Of a DNA stretch of 64,000 nt, positions 17,456 through 25,894 are shown one piece after another (positions within the stretch are counted from its first letter, which is position 1; every line of letters begins with the position of its first letter). The stretch comes from Oscillospiraceae bacterium. GTDB lineage: Bacteria; Bacillota; Clostridia; Oscillospirales; Ruminococcaceae. The notes below the pieces were generated by a model. That model was not told the origin of the DNA and made no database searches. It was given only the letters and a program-made list of their open reading frames with translations. Both the position numbers and the translations under genes were made by a program. Location of the stretch: the NCBI GenBank assembly GCA_009784825.1, contig WQXO01000001.1, forward strand, positions 127,599 through 191,598. The letters run 5' to 3'.

Positions 17456-18319
17456 ATGAAACACCTGATATTATTAGTTATATTATCGCTTGTTTTAATG
17501 GTTACTGCTTGTTCCGGTAACGACACGGAACAAGCAGTAACAACAACCGAGCAGACAGAGCCATCCGTCATTACAGAAACAACAACATCGCCTCCGAAAA
17601 CTACAAGTGGGCGGACAGAGTCGTCCGCCCCTACAGAAGAACCAACAGAAAAAACCGAAGAACCGCCGGAATTGCCGGAAACAACCGCCGAAACAACGGC
17701 AACGGTTACAACAACGGCAACGACGACTGTCGCAACAACGCAACCGCCCCCACCGACTGCGACAAATCCGAATGACATTGCTGTTACTTCCGTTCTTTTC
17801 CCAACACATGAAGCGTCGTTAAAATTAGGCGTATCGAACATTTCACAGACGGCTGTTATATTACCCTATAATGCAAGCGTAAAAACTGTAACATGGAAGT
17901 CAAGTAATACAAATGTTGCGACCATTGACGGTTCGGGCTATATTTCGGCTAATGCAGTAGGGACAACCACGATTACAGCAACAAGCAACAATGGATTAAC
18001 CGCAAGCTATACTTTAATAATATACGACCCCAACGCACCGTTTGACCCGCAACCGTATGTTGATTATGCAATTTGGTATGGTGAATCTATCGGTTTGAGA
18101 TGTGGACAAAAATACGTCGGTGACGGTGGAGATAATCCAATAGAGAACGCCTCTTGGGATGCACCTTTAAGTCTTTTTGGCGGTCTATCAAAGGAAATTA
18201 TGGAAAGTAGTATAAGGGGGCGTTGTGAGCAGATTAAACGTGAAAATCACAAGTCTTTCTTTCCATATGCTGAAAAGCAAGAAAACGGCACTTATAAACT
18301 GCATATCTTTTACGCTTAA
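17456..18319 (+). CDS. Lipoprotein with Thr-rich stalk and Big2-like Ig domain
   Basis: A 287-residue lipoprotein (lipobox VTAC, signal KHLILLVILSLVLMVTAC). The start at 17456 follows AAAGGAA; an upstream in-frame ATG lies inside the end of the protease gene. A Thr/Glu/Pro stalk of about 80 residues is shared with the next three genes. Residues about 100-190 form a bacterial Ig-like (Big2) domain with TVTWKSSNTNVATIDGSGYI and VGTTTITATSNNG. The last 85 residues are unassigned. A palindromic element encodes part of the stalk (17609-17630). First of four leader-sharing lipoproteins behind the protease. Confidence 0.85.
   Translation: MKHLILLVILSLVLMVTACSGNDTEQAVTTTEQTEPSVITETTTSPPKTTSGRTESSAPTEEPTEKTEEPPELPETTAETTATVTTTATTTVATTQPPPPTATNPNDIAVTSVLFPTHEASLKLGVSNISQTAVILPYNASVKTVTWKSSNTNVATIDGSGYISANAVGTTTITATSNNGLTASYTLIIYDPNAPFDPQPYVDYAIWYGESIGLRCGQKYVGDGGDNPIENASWDAPLSLFGGLSKEIMESSIRGRCEQIKRENHKSFFPYAEKQENGTYKLHIFYA
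17609..17630. repeat. In-frame palindromic element, lipoprotein 1
   Basis: Arms GGGCGGAC and GTCCGCCC around AGAGTC, followed by CTAC. It encodes part of the stalk GRTESSAPTEE. Confidence 0.8.
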
Positions 18320-18360
18320 TGATTATAACATGGTTTTAGCAATCTCGAAAGGAGCAGAAC

Positions 18361-19548
18361 ATGAAAAAATATATCCCCTTCGTCCTTGCTTTGTTTATAA
18401 TCACCTTCACCGCTTGTAACAAGGACGATTTGCCGATTACTACCGAAACGACAACCGAGAAGACAGAGCCGTCTACCATTACAGAAACAACAACATCGCC
18501 TCCGAAAACTACAATCGGGCGGACAGAGTCGTCCGCCCCTACAGCAGAACCGGAGGAAACACAAGAAGAAGAACCTCCCGAATTGCCGGAAACAACCGCC
18601 GAAACAACAGTAACGGTTACAACAACGGTAACGACTACTACTGCAACAACGCAACCGCCCCCTCCGACAGAACCGCTGAGTTCGGTTGTCAATGCACGGG
18701 GGAACACGGTAGGCAACCTAAACAACAGCGGCGGAGCGGCAATGCAGGGAGATTGGATTTATTACCGTAACGGTGAGGACGGGTGGACTCTTTATAAAGT
18801 AAAAATCGACGGCACGGGTAAACAGGAACTTACAAACGATAATACATCACATATAAATGTTGTCGGCGATTGGGTTTATTACATTAACCGAAACAATATG
18901 CACACAGAAGCACCGATATACAAAGTCCGAATCGACGGCACAGGCAGACAAAAATTCCATGAAGATGATGTTTCAAGCATGAGTGTAGTCGGGGATTGGA
19001 TTTATTACAGCTTGGTCAGTGGAAGCAGCTGGAACATCTATAAAATCAGAACTGACGGTACAGGCAGGCAAAAGCTGAACGACGACGATTCATGGTATCC
19101 GACAGTGGTTGACGGCTGGATTTATTATATAAATGCTATTGACATTTCAGGAACAATTTATAAAATTAAAACCGATGGCACAGGCAGGCAAAAAGTAAAT
19201 GACGACATTTCATTTGATATTAATGTAGTAGGTGATTGGATTTATTACCGTAACAGCGACGACAATGGCAGATTGTATAAAATCAAAACCGACGGCACAG
19301 AAAAACAGAGGTTGAACTATAGTGTTTCGTCGGCTGTTAATGTAGTTGGTGACTGGATTTATTATATCGGGAACGGGCAGATGATTCATAAAATTAAGAC
19401 CGACGGCACAGAAAATCAAGTTGTGGTAAATTGCACGGCATTTACAATTAATATTGTAAGTGATTGGATATATTTTCAAAACAAAGATGACAATTATGTG
19501 CTGTATAGAGTTAAAACCGATGGTACAGGTTTAATGGCGGTCAATTAA
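18361..19548 (+). CDS. Lipoprotein with DUF5050-like WIYY repeats
   Basis: A 395-residue lipoprotein (lipobox FTAC; ribosome-binding site AAAGGAGC). After the common Thr-rich stalk it has about eight repeats of 35-40 residues built around GDWIYYRN and LYKIKTDGTGRQKLN, typical of DUF5050-like beta-propellers. Such domains bind ligands at the cell surface; no catalytic site is visible. The first roughly 100 codons are nearly identical in DNA to those of the genes at 19563 and 20309. Confidence 0.88.
   Translation: MKKYIPFVLALFIITFTACNKDDLPITTETTTEKTEPSTITETTTSPPKTTIGRTESSAPTAEPEETQEEEPPELPETTAETTVTVTTTVTTTTATTQPPPPTEPLSSVVNARGNTVGNLNNSGGAAMQGDWIYYRNGEDGWTLYKVKIDGTGKQELTNDNTSHINVVGDWVYYINRNNMHTEAPIYKVRIDGTGRQKFHEDDVSSMSVVGDWIYYSLVSGSSWNIYKIRTDGTGRQKLNDDDSWYPTVVDGWIYYINAIDISGTIYKIKTDGTGRQKVNDDISFDINVVGDWIYYRNSDDNGRLYKIKTDGTEKQRLNYSVSSAVNVVGDWIYYIGNGQMIHKIKTDGTENQVVVNCTAFTINIVSDWIYFQNKDDNYVLYRVKTDGTGLMAVN
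18517..18538. repeat. In-frame palindromic element, lipoprotein 2
   Basis: Same arms GGGCGGAC/GTCCGCCC and AGAGTC loop as in the previous gene, at the equivalent codon position. Confidence 0.8.
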
Positions 19549-19562
19549 ATAAGGAGCATACC

Positions 19563-20288
19563 ATGAAAAATCTAATCCCCCTCGTCCTTGCTTTCCTCAC
19601 GCTCACCCTCACCGCCTGTAACAAGGACGATTTGCCGATTACTACCGAAACGACAACCGAGAAGACAGAGCCGTCTACCATTACAGAAACAACAACATCA
19701 CCTCCGAAAACTACAAGTGGGCGGACAGAGTCGTCCGCCCCTACAGCAGAACCTGAGCCGACGACAGAAATTACTGAAGAACCTCCCGAATTGCCGGAAA
19801 CAACCATAGAAACTACAACAACCGTAACGACTACTGTCGCAACAACGACACTACCCGAAACGACAACGGTGACTACAACCACAACAGTTACCGAGCCGCC
19901 TGTCATTGATTTTGAACGAGAAGTTTTTCGACTTTTCAATGTAGAACGTGCCGCTAATGGTATACCACCTTTGGAGTGGCACGATGAACTTGCCGCAGTA
20001 GCACGTACACACAGCCACGATATGTGGATACGAGAGTTTTTCAGCCATACTTGTCCATCGGGTTTAGACAGCCAAGACCGTATAGAAAATGCGGGACTTC
20101 AATTCGGCATACAATGGGGTTCAAACGAAAACATCGCTACCGGTTCGTCCCCCGAAGACGTTGTAAATAGATGGATGAATTCAACGGGGCATAGAAACGC
20201 TATTCTAAATCCACAACACATTTATGTGGGTGTGGGTCAATCTTGGGGGCTGTGGACAGCAAATTTTATTTTTGTGATGCGAGCTTAA
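19563..20288 (+). CDS. Lipoprotein with CAP/SCP (cysteine-rich secretory protein) domain
   Basis: A 241-residue lipoprotein (lipobox LTAC; site AAGGAGC). After the shared stalk (to about residue 115) comes a CAP domain: VFRLFNVERAANGIPPLEWH, RTHSHDM, FFSHTCPSG, NIATGSSPEDVVNRWMNSTG and HRNAILNPQHIYVGVG. The two CAP-signature histidines and the acidic residues are present. Bacterial CAP proteins of this YkwD-like type are surface proteins of largely unknown activity. Third of the four-lipoprotein set. Confidence 0.92.
   Translation: MKNLIPLVLAFLTLTLTACNKDDLPITTETTTEKTEPSTITETTTSPPKTTSGRTESSAPTAEPEPTTEITEEPPELPETTIETTTTVTTTVATTTLPETTTVTTTTTVTEPPVIDFEREVFRLFNVERAANGIPPLEWHDELAAVARTHSHDMWIREFFSHTCPSGLDSQDRIENAGLQFGIQWGSNENIATGSSPEDVVNRWMNSTGHRNAILNPQHIYVGVGQSWGLWTANFIFVMRA
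19719..19740. repeat. In-frame palindromic element, lipoprotein 3
   Basis: Arms GGGCGGAC/GTCCGCCC with loop AGAGTC at the same codon position as in the neighbouring lipoprotein genes. Confidence 0.8.
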
Positions 20289-20308
20289 ACTAACTAAAGG
20301 AGCAGAAT

Positions 20309-21754
20309 ATGAAAAAATATATCCCCCTCGTCCTTGCTTTCCTTATAATCACCCTCACCGCCTGTAACAAAGACGATTTGCCGATTACTACCGAAACAAC
20401 AACCGAGCAGACAGAGCCGTCTGCTCCTATTGAAACAACAACGTCGCCGCCGAAAACTACAAGTGGGCGGACAGAGTCGTCCGCCACTACAGCAGGACCT
20501 GAGCCGACGACAGAAATTACTGAAGAGCCTCCCGAATTGCTGGAAGTAACCGCCGAAACAACAGTAACGGTTACAACAACGGCAGTTACAACGTCGCCTC
20601 CTCCTGTAGTAGCTGCTCCTGCCGCTAATATAAAGGAACTCATCAATGCTACTCCGCTTACCCCAATGGCAACACAAAATAAAGAAATGGACGCCAAAAT
20701 CAACCAAATTATCGGAACCGGCGGCAGTGCTTACGATAAAGTGGTAAGGGGTTATGACTGGCTTATCAGAAACGTGACCTATGTCGAGGGCGGAATAGGT
20801 ATGATGGTCAGCGATGTTTATTTACCTAACAGCCACCCCGATTATTACGGGGAATACGGTAATTTCCATACAGGTTATTTATTGTGGAGCTATCCCGCAT
20901 TAATTCAAAACAAAGGGGTCTGTGATAACTTTTCGACAGCGTTTGTGTTAATGGCACGGTCAATCGGTTTAGAGGCGTATGCCTACACAGGACAGGTCAA
21001 AAGCAAGAGCGGCGGTTACAGAGGACACACATGGGCAGGTATAGTGTTAAACGGCACGGTTTATATTTTCGACCCGCAGGTAGAGCAGAACAACCTCGGT
21101 GCAAACAGTGTTATAAACTATTCATATTTCGGTAAAACAGCCTCACAAATGTCATCGACTTATATTTGGGATGCCGTGTCGGGGTATTCTGCGATATTCG
21201 GTGAGGCGAGCTTAATAAACCATTATATAAGCAGAGCAAGCAAATGGGATTATGTTGTCAGCAGTGTTGCCGATATTGAGCAGTTAATTAATACTAAACC
21301 CGTTAACATGAGCCAAGGAGGGAGGTTAATCCTCACAGGATTATTACCAAAAAAAGAAGTTGACGCAGTGCTTAATAAGTATTATGACATTCCCGTCCCG
21401 TCGAACACTTTTTCTGAATCTGTTCTGAAAGCGGTCTGCGACACCCTGCTTGAATATAGATTGATTGAAATTGAGTATGGTGAAGGGTGCATTGCCGTAA
21501 TTCATAAAAAGCCGGTTAATCCCGACCTCAAGCCGTCAGACCTAACAGCGGCAACCGTATATTTCGAGTTGAAAAAAACCGATAATATGTTCGGCAACAC
21601 CCCCGGCACAGTAAATTTCGGAACAAGTCACGCTTTCGGGTGGAGCTTCCACGACAAAACAACGGGGCACATATATTACATGTACAACGGAAACGAGCGG
21701 GAAATTTATAACAAAATTATCAACACGCACCCCGCCTACCAACCCACTTCTTAA
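20309..21754 (+). CDS. Lipoprotein with transglutaminase-like domain
   Basis: A 481-residue lipoprotein (lipobox LTAC; site AAAGGAGC). After the shared stalk, residues about 130-290 form a transglutaminase-like (cysteine protease fold) domain with the triad Cys in NKGVCDNFSTAF, His in YRGHTWAGIVL and Asp in YIFDPQVEQ, all intact. A C-terminal region of about 190 residues ends in HAFGWSFHDKTTGHIYYMYN and is unassigned. Extracellular transglutaminase-fold proteins act on peptides or cell-wall material. Last gene of the tethered-sigma/protease/lipoprotein cluster. Confidence 0.9.
   Translation: MKKYIPLVLAFLIITLTACNKDDLPITTETTTEQTEPSAPIETTTSPPKTTSGRTESSATTAGPEPTTEITEEPPELLEVTAETTVTVTTTAVTTSPPPVVAAPAANIKELINATPLTPMATQNKEMDAKINQIIGTGGSAYDKVVRGYDWLIRNVTYVEGGIGMMVSDVYLPNSHPDYYGEYGNFHTGYLLWSYPALIQNKGVCDNFSTAFVLMARSIGLEAYAYTGQVKSKSGGYRGHTWAGIVLNGTVYIFDPQVEQNNLGANSVINYSYFGKTASQMSSTYIWDAVSGYSAIFGEASLINHYISRASKWDYVVSSVADIEQLINTKPVNMSQGGRLILTGLLPKKEVDAVLNKYYDIPVPSNTFSESVLKAVCDTLLEYRLIEIEYGEGCIAVIHKKPVNPDLKPSDLTAATVYFELKKTDNMFGNTPGTVNFGTSHAFGWSFHDKTTGHIYYMYNGNEREIYNKIINTHPAYQPTS
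20405..20426. repeat. In-frame palindromic element, lipoprotein 4, first copy
   Basis: Arms GAGCAGAC and GTCTGCTC around AGAGCC. The three sister genes carry decayed versions of this copy at the same place (arms no longer match). Confidence 0.75.
20465..20486. repeat. In-frame palindromic element, lipoprotein 4, second copy
   Basis: Arms GGGCGGAC and GTCCGCCA around AGAGTC, with one terminal mismatch. Same position as in the other three lipoprotein genes. Confidence 0.75.
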
Positions 21755-21794
21755 CAATAATGTTAAAACCCATAAAAAAAGCACCCCTTAAGGG

Positions 21795-21823
21795 TTGACA
21801 AAAGTATTTCTATGTGATATAAT
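21795..21823 (+). promoter_or_regulatory. Promoter of tRNA-Tyr and the GNAT gene
   Basis: Perfect TTGACA (21795-21800) and TATAAT (21818-21823), spacer 17 bp. Between it and the tRNA lies an AT-rich stretch of ATTAATTGTTAATTGACA type (21833-21870), a motif repeated elsewhere in the window. Confidence 0.85.
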
Positions 21824-21874
21824 GACCTTTGTTCAATTAATCATCATTAATTATTAATTGTTAATTGACAAAGG

Positions 21875-21956
<82 letters not shown>

Positions 21957-21958
21957 TT

Positions 21959-22786
21959 ATGAAAAATATACTGCACAACCTATACTGCCGTTGTTTTCCG
22001 GATTATCCCACAACGGCGGAAATTTTTTATGACCTGCTTGACCCGCAAACAGCCCACACTGTTTATGCATACGAGGGCGGGGAGGTCATAGGTTATTCTA
22101 TGCTTCGTGACAACTGCATAAAACTGCTTATCGTTGAACCCGAGCATAGGGGGAAGGGTCACGGAAGTGCGTTATTAAAACAATCCGAGGATTATATAAA
22201 AAACGCAGGACATTCTGAAATCATTCTCGGCGGCACAGGCGACAGAATGTTTCAGGGAGTGCCGTGCGACACCGATAACAACGCCGTTGAGTTTTTTAAG
22301 AAGCGTGGTTACTATGCCGAATGGACAAGTTTTAACATGACCCTGCCGCTCGAAAAATTCGACATTTCAAAATTAGATATAACACCACCTAACGGCATAA
22401 CATTCCGATTTGCAACCGCCGAGGACAAGCCTCAATTATTAAAAGCCGTAGAAGACGCAGATGACGGCTGGCTCGAATTATTCGAGGAATTAGAAGCCCC
22501 TGTCATGCTTGCGGTAGAGGGTCATGAGATAATGGGTTTCCAAATTGTATCAACCGACGACTTCAGATTTACATATAACGATTGTATAATCGGGTGCGTC
22601 GGAGTTGTTCAAAAAGCCCGCAATCGGGGAATAGGATTGGCTATGGTTGTTGAGGGTGTCGATTGGTTAAAAAAACAAGGCTGTAAATCCATAGAACTGC
22701 TGTATACCTATGATGAATTGGTCAAATGGTACGGAAAAATTGGGTTTATTGTAAATTCAAAACAATGGATGGGCGAAAAACAATAA
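21959..22786 (+). CDS. Tandem GNAT N-acetyltransferase
   Basis: A 275-residue protein with two GNAT folds. The first (about 20-110) has the acetyl-CoA loop VEPEHRGKGHGSALL; the second (about 130-270) has VVQKARNRGIGLAM. Substrate unknown; tandem GNATs of this type are often annotated as aminoglycoside or amino-acid N-acetyltransferases. The ATG lies 2 nt after the tRNA-Tyr 3' end with no Shine-Dalgarno upstream except tRNA sequence, so it is probably translated from a processed, leaderless mRNA. Confidence 0.88.
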   Translation: MKNILHNLYCRCFPDYPTTAEIFYDLLDPQTAHTVYAYEGGEVIGYSMLRDNCIKLLIVEPEHRGKGHGSALLKQSEDYIKNAGHSEIILGGTGDRMFQGVPCDTDNNAVEFFKKRGYYAEWTSFNMTLPLEKFDISKLDITPPNGITFRFATAEDKPQLLKAVEDADDGWLELFEELEAPVMLAVEGHEIMGFQIVSTDDFRFTYNDCIIGCVGVVQKARNRGIGLAMVVEGVDWLKKQGCKSIELLYTYDELVKWYGKIGFIVNSKQWMGEKQ

Positions 22787-22826
22787 AAACGGGGTGTAGT
22801 TTATAATAAACCACACCCGTTTTATT
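22787..22826. terminator. Bidirectional terminator after the GNAT gene
   Basis: Stem ACGGGGTG..TAGTTTA against TAAACCACACCCGT with TAA as loop, A-run on the left and T-rich on the right; it sits between the convergent GNAT and M23 genes. Confidence 0.85.
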
Positions 22827-22834
22827 TATTTTTA

Positions 22835-24382
22835 TTAACCTAAATAATCCATCGGATTAAGTTTCTCTCCGTTGAAAATTATTTCAAAGTGTAAATGCGG
22901 ACCTATAGAGTGACCGGTGCTTCCCACATCCGCAATATGCTGCCCTGCTACTACCTCATCGCCCTCGCTTACATAAAGCTCATTACAATGTGCATATAAA
23001 GTGCTGTAGCCGTCACCGTGGTCTATAATAATCATATGCCCGTAACCGCCATTGTCATATTCCGCAGTGACTACCGTTCCGCCTACCGCCGCAAATATCG
23101 GTGAACCTAAATCTGCCTCAATATCAACCCCGTAGTGGAAGCTGCCGTTATTGTAGCCGTAACCGACAGAAAAGATTCCGTCAGACACAGGGAACATAAA
23201 TTTGTAGGAAGAAGGAGGAACATTAGAATCGCTTATCAAAGGAAGTACTTTTTCAATTAACACAAACTCGTTCCCGTTGATGATTACCGCTGCAATACCG
23301 CTTGTATCAAAGCCCTCTATAAACGCTATACTTTTGAAATATTGACACTTGCCGCTATTGTCAACCTCTGTTGAATATCCGTGACCATGTGTTAAATAAT
23401 CCTCGGGCATATAAGGGCTCACTGTCCCTGTTGACCCGTCGTAGAATTTTATTTCAATTCTTGTATTAAAATTCTGAATGCTTTTTTCATCTAAGTCAGA
23501 AAAATGGAAATTAATCGAATGCTTTGACAGTTTAACACTGTTTAAGATAACGGCATTTCCGCCGATATAAAGAGTTTCATTAATCTCGGTTACTTCAAAT
23601 TCAACAGGGTCATAATCTGCCGTGAATGTTGCAGAAAACTCGCCCCCTAAAACCGTGAAAAAATGCTCCTCCTTGAATTGTATAATCCCTGTTTCAGCAT
23701 AGAGAGAATCCTGCATAAGCCGCTCTTCATCTAAAACTTTAATATCTTTTAAAACTATTCTGATGGTTTCACCCACTATCACGTTATAGGGGTCACTGAT
23801 AACGAATTCGAGATACAGCCTGCCGTCTTTTACATATTGATGCTGTGAGGTCATAGCAACCCCCGGATACTTTTCCTCGTCGTCACGCTGTTCGAGAATG
23901 ACACGCTGCTCTTGCATAAACAGCATATACGATGAATAATAGTATTCGTTTTCGTCAAAAACAAATCCGTTTTTTCCGATTAGCTCAACCGTCGCATACA
24001 TAAAGTTCTCGTCACCGTATAACTCAAACATTCTCACATCTAAATGAAAAGTGTTAGTTTTAATATCGAAAAACATTCCCGGTTGATGTTCGGCGGAATG
24101 TGTCGTTGTTTCAATCGGTTCTTGCGGTGATGATTCAAAAGAAGCGGTAGTTTCAGAAAACGGTTCAACAGGGTCATGCTGAAGTGCGTTGAATGCGATA
24201 ACGCTTCCCACTGCCAACACAACAGCCGCCGCCGCTAACGGTATAAGCCCCCTCAAAGGCGACCGCATTTTAATCGGCTCGGCTTGGACAGGTGTATTAA
24301 GTGTTCTGTCGAGTATTTTATCGAGTGTTTTATCGGTGGGCGTAATTGAGTCAAACGCCGCTGTTAATTCTTTCTTGTCCAT
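22835..24382 (-). CDS. Anti-sigma-like membrane protein with M23 peptidase domain
   Basis: A 515-residue protein. The start at 24382 follows GGAGAATAATT and overlaps the sigma gene by 32 bp. The short cytoplasmic N-terminus (KKELTAAFDSITPTDKTLDKIL) and one membrane helix (LIPLAAAAVVLAVGSVIAF, about 50-68) resemble ECF anti-sigma factors. A beta-rich extracellular region of about 300 residues with DUF4179-like character follows. The C-terminus is an M23/LytM domain with FHYGVDIEADLG, GYGHMIIIDHGDG and GPHLHFEI, containing the zinc ligands. Probably restrains the sigma factor at 24351 and senses or cleaves peptidoglycan; the pairing is inferred from overlap and topology. Confidence 0.85.
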   Translation of the reverse strand: MDKKELTAAFDSITPTDKTLDKILDRTLNTPVQAEPIKMRSPLRGLIPLAAAAVVLAVGSVIAFNALQHDPVEPFSETTASFESSPQEPIETTTHSAEHQPGMFFDIKTNTFHLDVRMFELYGDENFMYATVELIGKNGFVFDENEYYYSSYMLFMQEQRVILEQRDDEEKYPGVAMTSQHQYVKDGRLYLEFVISDPYNVIVGETIRIVLKDIKVLDEERLMQDSLYAETGIIQFKEEHFFTVLGGEFSATFTADYDPVEFEVTEINETLYIGGNAVILNSVKLSKHSINFHFSDLDEKSIQNFNTRIEIKFYDGSTGTVSPYMPEDYLTHGHGYSTEVDNSGKCQYFKSIAFIEGFDTSGIAAVIINGNEFVLIEKVLPLISDSNVPPSSYKFMFPVSDGIFSVGYGYNNGSFHYGVDIEADLGSPIFAAVGGTVVTAEYDNGGYGHMIIIDHGDGYSTLYAHCNELYVSEGDEVVAGQHIADVGSTGHSIGPHLHFEIIFNGEKLNPMDYLG

Positions 24383-24842
24383 AATTATTCTCCAATTCAA
24401 GTTTTAATAGTTTTCTCCCTCTGTGCATAATTCCTCGGATTGTCACCTCAGGTTTACCGAGCATTTTCGCAATTTCGGCAGTTTTATACCCCTCATAATA
24501 AAAAAGGTATATAGGGATTTTATACTTTTCGGGCAAAGCCAAAACCTGCTCCAGTGTATCGTCGACAGCGTTTTCATGATAAGCTAATGTATCGGGAATT
24601 TCGACCCGCTTCGCCCACGCCGATTTCAACGAATCCTTACACGTGTTTGAGGCGGTTCGGATTAGCCATGCCTTTTCATGTTCCTCGCTCTCGAACCCGA
24701 CAACACTGTTCATCAGCTTCACGAATGTGTTGTGGGTCATATCCTCTGCATCGTGGGCATTCTTCATAAACATATAGCAGATACGATAAATCATTTGAGA
24801 ATTGCGGGAATATATCTCGGCGACTTCCTGCTTACTTCGCAT
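24351..24842 (-). CDS. ECF RNA polymerase sigma factor
   Basis: A 163-residue ECF sigma factor with region 2 (KNAHDAEDMTHNTFVKLMNS, KAWLIRTASNTCKD) and region 4 (LALPEKYKIPIYLFYYEGY, TAEIAKMLGKPEVTIRGIMHRGRKLL). It precedes and overlaps the membrane protein with the M23 domain, the usual order for sigma and anti-sigma. A candidate autoregulatory promoter lies at 24877-24905. Confidence 0.95.
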   Translation of the reverse strand: MRSKQEVAEIYSRNSQMIYRICYMFMKNAHDAEDMTHNTFVKLMNSVVGFESEEHEKAWLIRTASNTCKDSLKSAWAKRVEIPDTLAYHENAVDDTLEQVLALPEKYKIPIYLFYYEGYKTAEIAKMLGKPEVTIRGIMHRGRKLLKLELENNYGQERINSGV

Positions 24843-24876
24843 AGGTTTCCCCTTTCTTTTGTAACCGGTTATATGT

Positions 24877-24905
24877 AATACGATTGGGTGATACGAAATG
24901 TTTGA
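24877..24905 (-). promoter_or_regulatory. Candidate ECF-type autoregulatory promoter
   Basis: On the minus strand TCAAAC (24900-24905), 17-bp spacer, CGTATT (24877-24882), resembling the TGAAAC-N16-CGTATA type used by SigW/SigM-like factors. It lies about 35 bp upstream of the sigma gene ATG. Match judged by eye. Confidence 0.4.
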
Positions 24906-24920
24906 TAGTTACATAATTTT

Positions 24921-24940
24921 TCCCCCGATTTTTCGGGGGA
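24921..24940. other. Short GC hairpin between sigma and NYN genes
   Basis: TCCCCCGA against TCGGGGGA with loop TTTT. The T-run lies on the wrong side for termination of the minus-strand NYN gene, so it may be a weak terminator or an mRNA end stabiliser. Confidence 0.5.
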
Positions 24941-24946
24941 ATAGTT

Positions 24947-25585
24947 CTATCCTGTTTTCTGTGCGAAAAACCGCGACTTAATATTTCTGTAAATCTCCAC
25001 ACCTTTTTTCTGCCCGAACGTCTTAACCGTGCTTATGTATAACTCATGCGAAGACTTAGAATCAGACAGCAGCTTTTCCACCTTTTCATCAATGTCGCTT
25101 GAATTTTCAACAATTACAGCCACTTGAACTTCGGGGGCTTTCTCTATTTTTTCTACTTTTTCAATCTTTTCTGCTTTTTCGATTTTCTCCGGTTTTTTCC
25201 CCTCACTCGCAAGCATAATCCTCACAGTTGCGAACCGCTTAATATCGGGCTTCACATCAATACAGCCGGACTCCCAAAAATCCATAACAAAGTCGAACCC
25301 GTTGTCCTTGCTGATTAAATAGAATTCTGCATTTTCGCCGTGCTTGCTGATTAAATAACCCAAGAACGACGACAGCTGGAAATCCAAAGCATTGCGTCCG
25401 CCCCGCCTTATTTTGAAGTATCTCAGCCTCGCTTTACAGAACATCAATTTATGTAACAGCTCAAACGTCACCGAATCGGCATTGGCACTGTAAAATATTA
25501 CCACCTCGTCATTGTCGGTCAGGCTGTCAACCCCTGCCATTCCCTCCGAGTGGACGTTTTCAAAATCTATTAAAAATATCCTCAT
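24947..25585 (-). CDS. NYN/PIN-like domain protein
   Basis: A 212-residue protein whose first 125 residues look like an NYN/PIN-like nuclease: the early acidic strand FLIDFENVHSEG, LTDNDEVVIFYSANAD, GRNALDFQLSSFLGYL and LISKDNGFDFVMDFW supply the conserved Asp residues. A charged EKIEKAEKIEKVEKIEK linker and a helical C-terminal tail of about 50 residues follow, perhaps a partner-binding module. Substrate RNA unknown. ATG preceded by CGGAGG; promoter at 25616-25644. Confidence 0.8.
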   Translation of the reverse strand: MRIFLIDFENVHSEGMAGVDSLTDNDEVVIFYSANADSVTFELLHKLMFCKARLRYFKIRRGGRNALDFQLSSFLGYLISKHGENAEFYLISKDNGFDFVMDFWESGCIDVKPDIKRFATVRIMLASEGKKPEKIEKAEKIEKVEKIEKAPEVQVAVIVENSSDIDEKVEKLLSDSKSSHELYISTVKTFGQKKGVEIYRNIKSRFFAQKTG

Positions 25586-25615
25586 AATCGTCCTCCGTTA
25601 AACAAAATATACGAT

Positions 25616-25644
25616 ATTATAACACACATTTGCATTAAATGCAA
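25616..25644 (-). promoter_or_regulatory. Promoter of the NYN gene, with overlapping palindrome
   Basis: Minus-strand TTGCAT (25639-25644) and TATAAT (25616-25621), spacer 17 bp. The -35 lies in the 15-bp palindrome TTGCATT-A-AATGCAA (25630-25644), a possible operator shared with the divergent coat genes. Confidence 0.55.
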
Positions 25645-25695
25645 TGTTTCGGGGAATTATATTATTACCAATTTTTAAAACAGGAGGAATGTCGC

Positions 25696-25875
25696 ATGAC
25701 ACCTAAAGAACTATTATACCTTGAAGACTCGCTGGGAATGGAACAGCAGCTTCACATCAAATGCACCGATTATTCCGGAAAAATCCAGAACCCCGGATTA
25801 AAAAACATCTGCTCACAAATGGCACAACAGCACAAAACCCATTTCGACAACCTGATGAGCCACTTGCATTCTTAA
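25696..25875 (+). CDS. Small spore-coat (CotF-like) protein
   Basis: A 59-residue protein (TPKELLYLEDSLGMEQQLHIKC...GLKNICSQMAQQHKTHFDNLMSHL), a helical hairpin resembling half of a CotF domain. The ATG at 25696 follows AGGAGG. It lies 19 bp upstream of a clear CotF-family gene and is probably cotranscribed. No sporulation-sigma promoter could be identified with confidence. Confidence 0.7.
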   Translation: MTPKELLYLEDSLGMEQQLHIKCTDYSGKIQNPGLKNICSQMAQQHKTHFDNLMSHLHS

Positions 25876-25894
25876 ACAATAAAGGAGATTAACT

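Noticed and set aside
21767-21794. Terminator made by AACCC...GGGTT upstream of tRNA-Tyr
   Set aside because: The pairing is short and the candidate T-run is absent; CCCTTAAGGG is palindromic but too small to call.
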